DNA of 19,463 bases, from assembly GCA_050250795.1 (NCBI GenBank), contig JBFWNZ010000029.1:1-19463 (forward strand), written 5' to 3'. The position numbers and the translations under genes are program-made. The notes under the pieces were generated by a model that had not been told where the DNA came from, searched no databases, and saw only the letters and a list, made by a program, of their open reading frames with translations. Within the stretch, counting starts at the first letter, position 1, and every line of letters starts with the position of its first letter. Positions 1 to 5,264 of the stretch are shown in pieces. This stretch comes from JBFWNZ01 sp050250795. Lineage in GTDB: Bacteria; Pseudomonadota; Alphaproteobacteria; UBA8366.

Positions 1-1
1 G

Positions 2-1612
2 CTGAACCACAGCGGCGACCGCCAGGGCGTGCGCTACGAGAATGGCGTGGTGCGCACGCCCGACGGATTTGCCGACGCCTACCGGCAATATGTCGAGGGC
101 GGCTGGAACGGCGTGCCCTTCGAGCCTGAGCATGGCGGCCAGGGACTGCCCTGGCTGGTCGCCTTCGCGCTGTCGGAGGTGTGGCAGTCGGCGAACATGG
201 CCTGGGCGCTGAACCCCGTCCTGACCGGCGGCGCGGTCGAACTGCTCACCGCTCATGGCACGCCCGAGCAGCAGCGCCTTTACCTGCCGAAGCTGGTCAG
301 CGGCGAATGGACCGGCACCATGAACCTGACCGAGCCGCAGGCGGGCTCGGATGTCGGCGCGCTCAAGACCCGGGCGGAGCCGGATGGCGACCGCTACCGC
401 ATCCGCGGCCAGAAGATCTTCATCACCTGGGGCGAACACGACCTGGCGCCGAACATCGTGCATATGGTGCTGGCGCGCCTGCCCGACGCGCCGCCGGGCA
501 CACGGGGAATCTCGCTGTTCCTGGTGCCGAAATTCCTGGTCGATGACGATGGCGGGCTGGGGCCGCGCAACGATCTGCACTGCGTTTCGGTCGAACACAA
601 GCTGGGCATCCACGCATCGCCCACCTGCGTCATGTCCTTCGGCGAGAACGAAGGGGCTATCGGCTGGCTGGTCGGCGAGCCGAACCGCGGGCTGGCCGCA
701 ATGTTCACGATGATGAACAACGCCCGCCTGAATGTCGGCATCGAGGGGCTGGCCCTGTCCGAGCGCGCCTATCAGCAGGCTTGCGCCTATGCCTTCGAGC
801 GCATCCAGGGCAGCGCAGAGGGCGAGGATGGCGTCCCCATTATCCGCCACCCCGATGTCCGCCGGATGCTGCTGGCGATCAAGGCCCAGACCGAGGCGAT
901 GCGGGCGCTGGTGCTGGAGGCGGGCGCGGCCCTCGATGCGGCACGGCGCCTGCCCGATGGCGCGGCAAAACGGGCGGCGCAGGCGCGCATCGACCTGATG
1001 ACGCCCATCGTCAAGGCATGGTGCACCGATCTCGGCGTCGAACTCACCTCGACGGCGCTGCAGGTGCATGGCGGCATGGGTTTCATCGAGGAAACCGGCG
1101 CCGCGCAGCACTACCGCGATGCGCGTATCCCGCCGATCTATGAGGGCACCAACGGCATCCAGGCCCAGGATCTGGTGCTACGCAAGCTGCTGCGCGACCG
1201 CGGCGAGGCCGCGGCTGCCTATATCGTCGAACTCAACGACGCGTTGACGGGATTGGGCGACAGCCCGGCCGAGACGTCGATCCGCCGCCATCTCGCAGCC
1301 GGGCTGGACGCGCTCCAGGCCGCGACCGACTGGCTGCTTGCAGCCGGGCCGGGCGATGCCGTCTTGGCTGCGGCAACACCCTATCTGAGGCTATTCGGAA
1401 TCGTTGCCGGCGGTGCGGTCATGGCGCGCGCCGCCGCCGTCGCAGCGGCGCGGTTGACCGGGAACAGCGGCGACAGCGCGTATGCCGCCAAGCTGGCGAC
1501 GGCACGTTTCTATGCGGAAGCGGTACTGCCGCAGGCCGCGGCCCTGCTCCCCGCGGTCACGGAGAGCCACGCCGCCGTCACTGCGCTCGGCCCGGAAGCG
1601 TTCCGGGCCTGA
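2..1612 (+). CDS. Acyl-CoA dehydrogenase, DmdC/FadE5-like long form (5' partial)
   Basis: FAD-dependent acyl-CoA dehydrogenase that oxidises an acyl-CoA thioester to the 2-enoyl-CoA in the cytoplasm. The frame is open to the left edge: it starts in phase at base 2, and nine codons (LNHSGDRQG) precede the first internal GTG at 29, so the true start lies outside. About 536 residues are present, of a family usually near 590-600. Visible are the FAD/substrate segment MNLTEPQAGSD (about residues 107-117 of this fragment) and the ARIPPIYEGTNGIQ segment holding the expected catalytic Glu (about residue 381). After these comes an Ala-rich helical C-terminal extension of the kind seen in the longer subfamily that includes 3-methylmercaptopropionyl-CoA dehydrogenase (DmdC). 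The LNHSGD...FVEGGWNG-like N-terminus also fits that subfamily. The substrate cannot be told: many DmdC-like proteins act on ordinary fatty acyl-CoAs. The gene ends in a strong stem and converges on the next gene with 14 bases between stops. Confidence 0.93.
   Translation: MNHSGDRQGVRYENGVVRTPDGFADAYRQYVEGGWNGVPFEPEHGGQGLPWLVAFALSEVWQSANMAWALNPVLTGGAVELLTAHGTPEQQRLYLPKLVSGEWTGTMNLTEPQAGSDVGALKTRAEPDGDRYRIRGQKIFITWGEHDLAPNIVHMVLARLPDAPPGTRGISLFLVPKFLVDDDGGLGPRNDLHCVSVEHKLGIHASPTCVMSFGENEGAIGWLVGEPNRGLAAMFTMMNNARLNVGIEGLALSERAYQQACAYAFERIQGSAEGEDGVPIIRHPDVRRMLLAIKAQTEAMRALVLEAGAALDAARRLPDGAAKRAAQARIDLMTPIVKAWCTDLGVELTSTALQVHGGMGFIEETGAAQHYRDARIPPIYEGTNGIQAQDLVLRKLLRDRGEAAAAYIVELNDALTGLGDSPAETSIRRHLAAGLDALQAATDWLLAAGPGDAVLAAATPYLRLFGIVAGGAVMARAAAVAAARLTGNSGDSAYAAKLATARFYAEAVLPQAAALLPAVTESHAAVTALGPEAFRA
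1589..1609. terminator. Perfect 9-bp hairpin at a convergent gene end
   Basis: Bases 1589-1597 (GGCCCGGAA) pair perfectly with 1601-1609 (TTCCGGGCC) across a GCG loop. The stem lies within the last codons of the acyl-CoA dehydrogenase and ends one base before its TGA at 1610-1612. The opposing gene stops at 1627. There is no T-run on either side, so this is not a canonical intrinsic terminator. It could still act as a bidirectional barrier or as 3' end protection for both convergent transcripts. Confidence 0.4.
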
Positions 1613-1626
1613 CGCGCCGACGGAGA

Positions 1627-1962
1627 TCAGGCGGCGGCGCGCAGCCCGGCCGGGAAGGTGCCGAACAGGGCTTCGAACGCGTACGGATCGTAATGCATGA
1701 TGCAGAGACGCGCGAAGGCATCCGTCGTCATGCCGAAGCTGCGGGCATAGCCGCGGAACATGACCGAGGGGATGCGGGCGGTGCCCTCCTCGACGGCGCG
1801 AACCCAATCGCCGCTCTCCGCACCGGTCTGCTCGGCGAGTTCCTCGACCGTCAGTTCAGCGGCGCAGCGACGTTCGGCCAACACGGCGCCAAGCGCTGCA
1901 AAAGCCGGCTGCAACAGGGTCACAGAACCTTCGGCGGATTTCAGGAAGTCGTAACGGGCCAT
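1627..1962 (-). CDS. Small XRE-like helix-turn-helix protein, 111 aa
   Basis: Predicted 111-residue soluble protein with no recognised named family. Residues about 37-70 (LTVEELAEQTG, then a short turn and WVRAVEEGTARIP) have the layout of an XRE/Cro-type helix-turn-helix: a 'LxxEELAExxG' helix, a recognition-helix position, then the 'EEGxxxP' end. It may therefore be a small DNA-binding regulator. The C-terminal part (FGMTTDAFARLC...) has no motif I recognise. The start ATG at 1962 is supported by an AAGGA Shine-Dalgarno 8 bases upstream. Longer readings of this frame run antisense through folK and look non-coding. Its leader contains a 6-bp stem (CCGGTG 1994-1999 with CACCGG 2005-2010). It is the most downstream minus-strand gene after folP-folK, but a 149-base gap and a possible terminator separate it from folK, so it is probably its own unit. 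Confidence 0.75.
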   Translation of the reverse strand: MARYDFLKSAEGSVTLLQPAFAALGAVLAERRCAAELTVEELAEQTGAESGDWVRAVEEGTARIPSVMFRGYARSFGMTTDAFARLCIMHYDPYAFEALFGTFPAGLRAAA

Positions 1963-2040
1963 CTCACGCGTCCTTGCGTCTATGCGCCGAAAGCCGGTGC
2001 TCTCCACCGGTCCGGGCGCGCATTTGTTATGTTGCGATGC

Positions 2041-2090
2041 AAAAAAGATGGCACATCCGTGACAGTTCGCAAGGGGGTGCGCATGCGAAC
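2041..2090 (-). terminator. Possible terminator downstream of folK
   Basis: Read on the minus strand after the folK stop at 2112, a 7-bp inverted repeat (GTTCGCA at 2065-2071 with TGCGAAC at 2084-2090, 12-base loop) comes first. It is followed by a 4-bp stem, GATG/CATC around TGC (2047-2057), that runs straight into six T residues (the A6 at 2041-2046 on the plus strand). The stem next to the T-run is short, so termination may be weak. The position, between folK and the small HTH gene, fits the end of the folPK transcript. Confidence 0.35.
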
Positions 2091-2111
2091 AAGCGCGACA
2101 AAACGCCGCCG

Positions 2112-2630
2112 TCAGCCCTCGATTCGGATCGGCCGCACATCCCCACCCGTCAGGGCGACAAACATCTCGACCACCGTTTGGCCCGTCACCGGATGCCGCT
2201 TGCCCGGCGCGATGTCGGACAAGGGCCGCAGCACGAAAACGCGTTCGGCCAACCGCGGATGCGGCACGATCAGGTCGGGCAGGTCGATCACGGCATCGCC
2301 GTAGAACAGGATATCGAGATCGATCGGGCGCGGGCCGAAGCGCTGGCCCGGCACGCGGCCGAGGTCGGCCTCGATCCGCTTGAGCCGCATCAGAAGGTCG
2401 GGGCAGGACAGGGCCGTCTCGCCGCGCACGACCATGTTGAGAAAACGCGGCTGGTCGGTGACGTATTCCGGCGCGGTGTCGTAGGTCGGCGACCATGCCG
2501 ACAGCGTGACGAAACCCTCCAGCGTCTTCATGGCGAGGGACAGATTGTCGACGCGGTTGCCGAGATTGCTGCCCAGCGCGATGAAGACTTCCACACCGCG
2601 CGAACGGCCGGACCTCGATCGACCTGTCAT
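2112..2630 (-). CDS. folK: 2-amino-4-hydroxy-6-hydroxymethyldihydropteridine diphosphokinase (HPPK)
   Basis: Transfers pyrophosphate from ATP to 6-hydroxymethyl-7,8-dihydropterin, giving the substrate of FolP in folate synthesis; cytoplasmic. The chain has the HPPK start VFIALGSNLGNR (about residues 15-26), the central SPTYDTAP and QPRFLN segments, and the diagnostic signature GPRPIDLDIL (about 99-108) with its metal-binding acidic residues, followed by VPHPRLAER. About 172 residues is normal for the family. The start is uncertain. ATG at 2630 is chosen. A TTG at 2636, overlapping the folP TGA, would add two residues. A GTG at 2594, just before the fold begins, is also possible because the first dozen residues are Arg/Ser-rich and poorly folded-looking. 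It sits directly behind folP with essentially no gap, so translation is probably coupled and the two consecutive enzymes are made together. Confidence 0.95.
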   Translation of the reverse strand: MTGRSRSGRSRGVEVFIALGSNLGNRVDNLSLAMKTLEGFVTLSAWSPTYDTAPEYVTDQPRFLNMVVRGETALSCPDLLMRLKRIEADLGRVPGQRFGPRPIDLDILFYGDAVIDLPDLIVPHPRLAERVFVLRPLSDIAPGKRHPVTGQTVVEMFVALTGGDVRPIRIEG

Positions 2631-2632
2631 CG

Positions 2633-3523
2633 TCAATCCGCCGCGTCCGAAGCCGAGACGGGTGCACGCAGGATCGCATCGGTCATCCGGGCGACCCGCA
2701 CCATCGCCGCAACGTCATGCACGCGGATAACGGACGCGCCCCGCGCGATGGCAAGGGCCACTGTCGCTGCCGTCCCGTCGAGCCGGCCCTCCACCGGCGC
2801 ATCCAGAACCTGACCGATGAAGGATTTGCGGCTGGTTCCGACCAGCAGCGGGTAGCCGAGAGCCGTCAGGCGATCCAGATGGTTCAGCAGGGCGAGATTC
2901 TGCGCGACGGTCTTTCCGAAACCGATTCCGGGATCGAGCATAATGCGCCCCTGTGCAACGCCCGCATCGCACGCGGCAGCAGCCAGTGCGGCGAGATCGG
3001 CCGCGACATCCTCCACCACATTGCCGTAGTCGGCACCGCGATACTGCCCGCCCAGCCGGGGGTCGAGCGTCACCGCGCCGGCACGGCTGCGATTGTGCAT
3101 CAGCACGACATGGACACCGGTTCCGGCCACCACCCCCGCCATATCGGCGTCCGCCTGCAAGGCCCAGACATCGTTGACGATCTCCGCCCCCGCATCGACC
3201 GCTTGCCGGGCAACCGTCGCGCGATAGGTATCGACCGAAAGAACAGCGTCGGGGAACTTCTGCTTTATGGCCCGGATCGCCGGCAGAACCCGTGCCGCTT
3301 CTTCAACGGCACCGACAGGGGACGCGCCGGGCCGGGTGCTTTCGCCGCCGATATCCAGAATATCCGCACCGGCATCGAGGAACGCCTCTGCCTGGGCGAC
3401 GGCCCGCGCCGCCGTCCCGGCACCGTCCAGGATGCCGTCTCCGGAAAAAGAGTCGGAGGTGACATTGACGATACCCATGATCCAGGTGCGGGCACCCGGA
3501 ACGAAGCGGTCGGCAAAGCTCAT
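2633..3523 (-). CDS. folP: Dihydropteroate synthase
   Basis: Condenses 6-hydroxymethyl-7,8-dihydropterin pyrophosphate with p-aminobenzoate to 7,8-dihydropteroate, the step blocked by sulfonamides; cytoplasmic TIM barrel. Both family signatures are intact: MGIVNVTSDSFSGDG (about residues 16-30) and DILDIGGESTRPGA (about 54-67). Further in are SVDTYR, EIVNDVWAL, the LDPGIGFGKT pterin/PABA-site loop, LVGTSRKSFIG and the terminal IRVHDV. At 296 residues it is of normal length. The frame stays open 50 codons further upstream, but that part is Arg-rich and non-homologous. ATG 3523 is preferred, with AGGA about 10 bases ahead. It is the first gene of a folP-folK pair transcribed away from folB. Nothing suggests a resistance variant by eye. 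Confidence 0.96.
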   Translation of the reverse strand: MSFADRFVPGARTWIMGIVNVTSDSFSGDGILDGAGTAARAVAQAEAFLDAGADILDIGGESTRPGASPVGAVEEAARVLPAIRAIKQKFPDAVLSVDTYRATVARQAVDAGAEIVNDVWALQADADMAGVVAGTGVHVVLMHNRSRAGAVTLDPRLGGQYRGADYGNVVEDVAADLAALAAAACDAGVAQGRIMLDPGIGFGKTVAQNLALLNHLDRLTALGYPLLVGTSRKSFIGQVLDAPVEGRLDGTAATVALAIARGASVIRVHDVAAMVRVARMTDAILRAPVSASDAAD

Positions 3524-3574
3524 ATGCAGCGATCCTGCGCCACGGCCGGCGCGCAAATTCCGCGGGCAATATGG

Positions 3575-3593
3575 CACAGGCTGTGTTACCTGT
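3575..3593. promoter_or_regulatory. Overlapping inverted repeats between folP and folB
   Basis: The 119-base divergent gap between the folP start (3523) and the preferred folB start (3643) contains a perfect CACAG-G-CTGTG palindrome at 3575-3585. A second arm at 3589-3593 (CCTGT) also pairs with ACAGG at 3576-3580. The sequence could be an operator serving both directions. I know of no folate regulator with this site, and no convincing -35/-10 pair could be fixed next to it. Confidence 0.25.
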
Positions 3594-3642
3594 CGCCCGC
3601 GCCGCGGCAGGCCTGCGGCCCGGACCAGCGACAGGGACACGC

Positions 3643-4077
3643 GTGACCTTCGCCTCAAGAACACCCGAGACACCGCCTGCGGAATCGGACGGCCGTATCG
3701 ACGCGCTCGCCTCCGGACACTATCGGATTGCCATCCGCGATCTCGTCCTGCCCTGGCGGATCGGCGTTCACCGGCATGAGCAGGGGAACACGCAACGGGT
3801 TCGGCTGAACATCTGGATCACCTGTCCTGAGCCGCCGATTGCCGATGCGGACGATTATTCCGAAGTCGTGTGCTACGAGCGCATCGTCATCGGCCTGCGC
3901 GATTTGGCTGCCCGCGGCCATGTGAAGTTGGCGGAGACGCTGGCCCATCGCACGGCCATGCTCTGTCTCGCGGACCCCAGGGTCGAGGAAGTGTTCGTCC
4001 GTGTCGAAAAACTGGATGTCGTGCCCGAAGCGGCCAGCGTCGGCGTGGAATTGCGGCGTACCCGCAATGGCAACTAG
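3643..4077 (+). CDS. folB: Dihydroneopterin aldolase
   Basis: Converts 7,8-dihydroneopterin to 6-hydroxymethyl-7,8-dihydropterin and glycolaldehyde, the step before FolK; cytoplasmic. The sequence carries RDLVLPWRIGVHRHE (strand one), the DDYSEVVCYERIV helix, the LAETLAHRTAMLCL segment with the conserved active-site Glu, and VRVEKLDVVPEAASVGVEL with the expected catalytic Lys. This is a typical alphaproteobacterial FolB. GTG 3643 is preferred because AGGGA sits just ahead (3633-3637) and the product, 144 residues, is near family size. An ATG at 3571 would add 24 low-complexity residues and lacks a clear ribosome site. The gene is divergent from folP-folK rather than between them as in many relatives, so the three pathway enzymes lie in two back-to-back units. 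Confidence 0.92.
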   Translation: MTFASRTPETPPAESDGRIDALASGHYRIAIRDLVLPWRIGVHRHEQGNTQRVRLNIWITCPEPPIADADDYSEVVCYERIVIGLRDLAARGHVKLAETLAHRTAMLCLADPRVEEVFVRVEKLDVVPEAASVGVELRRTRNGN

Positions 4078-4212
4078 ACCGGGGTCTGCGGCGTTAACCA
4101 TCGCAGCAGAACGGAAATTCGCTTGACCTCGCCCGCAGGATGGTCAAAGTCCCGGCGCGGGGTCGGGGGGCCCTCTGCGGGAACCTCAATCGAAGCCGAA
4201 CGGTGAGCTCCG

Positions 4213-4842
4213 ATGGACTTCAAGCGTTGCAGAATTCCGGTCGTCGCCATGCTGCTGCTCATTCTGAGCGCATGGGTTCCCGCTGCCGCGGCGGCCCCTG
4301 CCGAGAAGGGAGCCGAGGGCTTTATTCAAAGCCTCGCAGACGACGCAATCGCATTGCTGAACAACAAGAACGACAACCTGACCGACCGCGAGGATCGTTT
4401 CCGGACGATGCTGCGCGAGCAATTCATGATGGACAATATCGGCCGCTTCGCCGCCGGGAATTACTGGCGCGAGATGTCGGCGCAACAGCAGGCAGAGTAT
4501 CAGGACCTGTTCTCGGAATGGGTGCTGAAGACCTATGCGCGGCGGCTCGGCGGCTACTCCGGGGAACGCTTCCGGGTGCTCAACTCGGTCCCCGCCACCC
4601 GTGACGACATCTTCGTGCGCAGCGAGATCGAGGGCGGCCGCAATGCGGTGCCGGTGAAGTGCGATTGGCGGGTACGACCCGTCGACGGAAACTTCAAGAT
4701 CGTCGATGTCGTGGTCGAAGGTGTCAGCATGGCCGTTACCCAGAAGCAGGAATTCGGCGCCATACTGGCCCGCGACGGCGTCAACGGGCTGATCGGCATG
4801 CTGCGCGACCGGCTGGCACAAATGTCGGCCTCGAACGGCTGA
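4213..4842 (+). CDS. MlaC/Ttg2D-family periplasmic phospholipid-binding protein
   Basis: Probable periplasmic carrier of phospholipids between the outer membrane and an inner-membrane Mla-type ABC transporter. An N-terminal signal peptide is clear: positive residues (MDFKRCR), a hydrophobic core (VVAMLLLILSAW) and an Ala-rich cleavage zone near residue 28. The mature part has the family pattern FIQSLADDAIALL, a central FRTMLREQFMMDNIGRFAAGNYW, the QQAEYQDLFSEWVLKTYARRL helix and the WRVRP...KIVDVVVEGVSM strands. At 209 residues it is of ordinary length. ATG 4213 has a GGTGAG site 5 bases upstream. No mlaE, mlaF, mlaD or mlaA neighbours are visible, so this is an orphan copy. A paralogue such as the hopanoid-associated HpnM is an alternative, but there are no hopanoid genes nearby. 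It is possibly followed by a terminator at 4895-4936. Confidence 0.88.
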   Translation: MDFKRCRIPVVAMLLLILSAWVPAAAAAPAEKGAEGFIQSLADDAIALLNNKNDNLTDREDRFRTMLREQFMMDNIGRFAAGNYWREMSAQQQAEYQDLFSEWVLKTYARRLGGYSGERFRVLNSVPATRDDIFVRSEIEGGRNAVPVKCDWRVRPVDGNFKIVDVVVEGVSMAVTQKQEFGAILARDGVNGLIGMLRDRLAQMSASNG

Positions 4843-4894
4843 ATACCGTATCGGACCGTTTCCGCAGGCATCGAATGCTTTGGGGAATCTTAAA

Positions 4895-4936
4895 GGCAAA
4901 AGTGAAACGCAGCGTCAGTGCCGTGTTTCTTTTGCC
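4895..4936 (+). terminator. Terminator-like stem after the mlaC-type gene
   Basis: GGCAAAA (4895-4901) pairs with TTTTGCC (4930-4936), and GAAAC (4904-4908) with GTTTC (4925-4929), leaving a 2-base bulge (4902-4903) and a 16-base loop. The inner GAAAC/GTTTC stem is followed at once by TTTT, which resembles a rho-independent terminator starting 52 bases after the stop at 4842. The stem is AT-rich for this genome, and the T-run is only four long. Confidence 0.4.
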
Positions 4937-4952
4937 GATCCTGTCGATATCA

Positions 4953-4982
4953 TTGCCTTCTTCACCTCGAATTCTGTAGAAT
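4953..4982 (+). promoter_or_regulatory. Candidate sigma-70-type promoter for the ankyrin-GST unit
   Basis: TTGCCT (4953-4958) and TAGAAT (4977-4982) are separated by 18 bases. They match the TTGACA and TATAAT consensus at four and five positions. The -10 element overlaps a GANTC methylation sequence (GAATC, 4979-4983). The site lies just beyond the terminator-like stem and would give a transcript with an untranslated leader of roughly 275 bases before the ATG at 5265. No transcription data are available. Confidence 0.4.
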
Positions 4983-5069
4983 CTCCGGATTGCATCGGTG
5001 CGAATCGGTAGCGGCCTGCCAGCCATACCGAAAATCCGGTGCGGGGGGCGAGAGTGCGGAAGCGTGTTC

Positions 5070-5111
5070 GCAGAATTAGCGTTCTGCACGGCGAATGGAT
5101 TCCGTTCGCCG
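5070..5111 (+). promoter_or_regulatory. Two adjacent inverted repeats in the leader of the ankyrin protein gene
   Basis: The gap 4843-5264 has no credible gene. In its second half, GCAGAA (5070-5075) pairs with TTCTGC (5082-5087). One base later, a 23-base near-perfect palindrome (5089-5111, centre 5100) has ten Watson-Crick pairs and one T-G pair. As RNA it would form a 10-bp stem with a three-base loop. A third small stem, GGCGCT/GGCGCC around GCCA, lies at 5163-5178. These may be an operator, a structured leader or a transcript-stabilising element. I recognise no known riboswitch consensus. Confidence 0.4.
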
Positions 5112-5264
5112 GACCCGGTCCTATGCCCGCCGACACCGCCGATCCCGCCGAATGCAAGACGAGGCGCTGCCAGGCGCCCGCAACGATCACGGCGCAAACG
5201 TCGCCGACGACACCAGGGATAGCACCGGAGCTTCGCATCGAATGAGATGAGAGAGGCGAGGCCC

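Noticed and set aside
4123..4149. TTGACC as a -35 box for the mlaC-type gene
   Set aside because: No acceptable -10 element lies 16-18 bases downstream; the nearest match (TCAAAG) is at 15 bases and poor.
4132..4181. 7-bp inverted repeat CCCGCAG/CTGCGGG before the mlaC-type gene
   Set aside because: The 36-base spacer and lack of other structure make chance pairing in GC-rich DNA the simpler explanation.
5066..5084. Possible alphaproteobacterial LexA box (GTTC...GTTC)
   Set aside because: The two GTTC elements are 11 bases apart, not the seven of the known site, and no SOS gene is nearby.
4998..5245. Two overlapping small plus-strand frames in the 422-base gap
   Set aside because: Their products are Arg/Pro-rich without any known motif, they lack good ribosome sites, and they run through hairpins. 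No support for coding.
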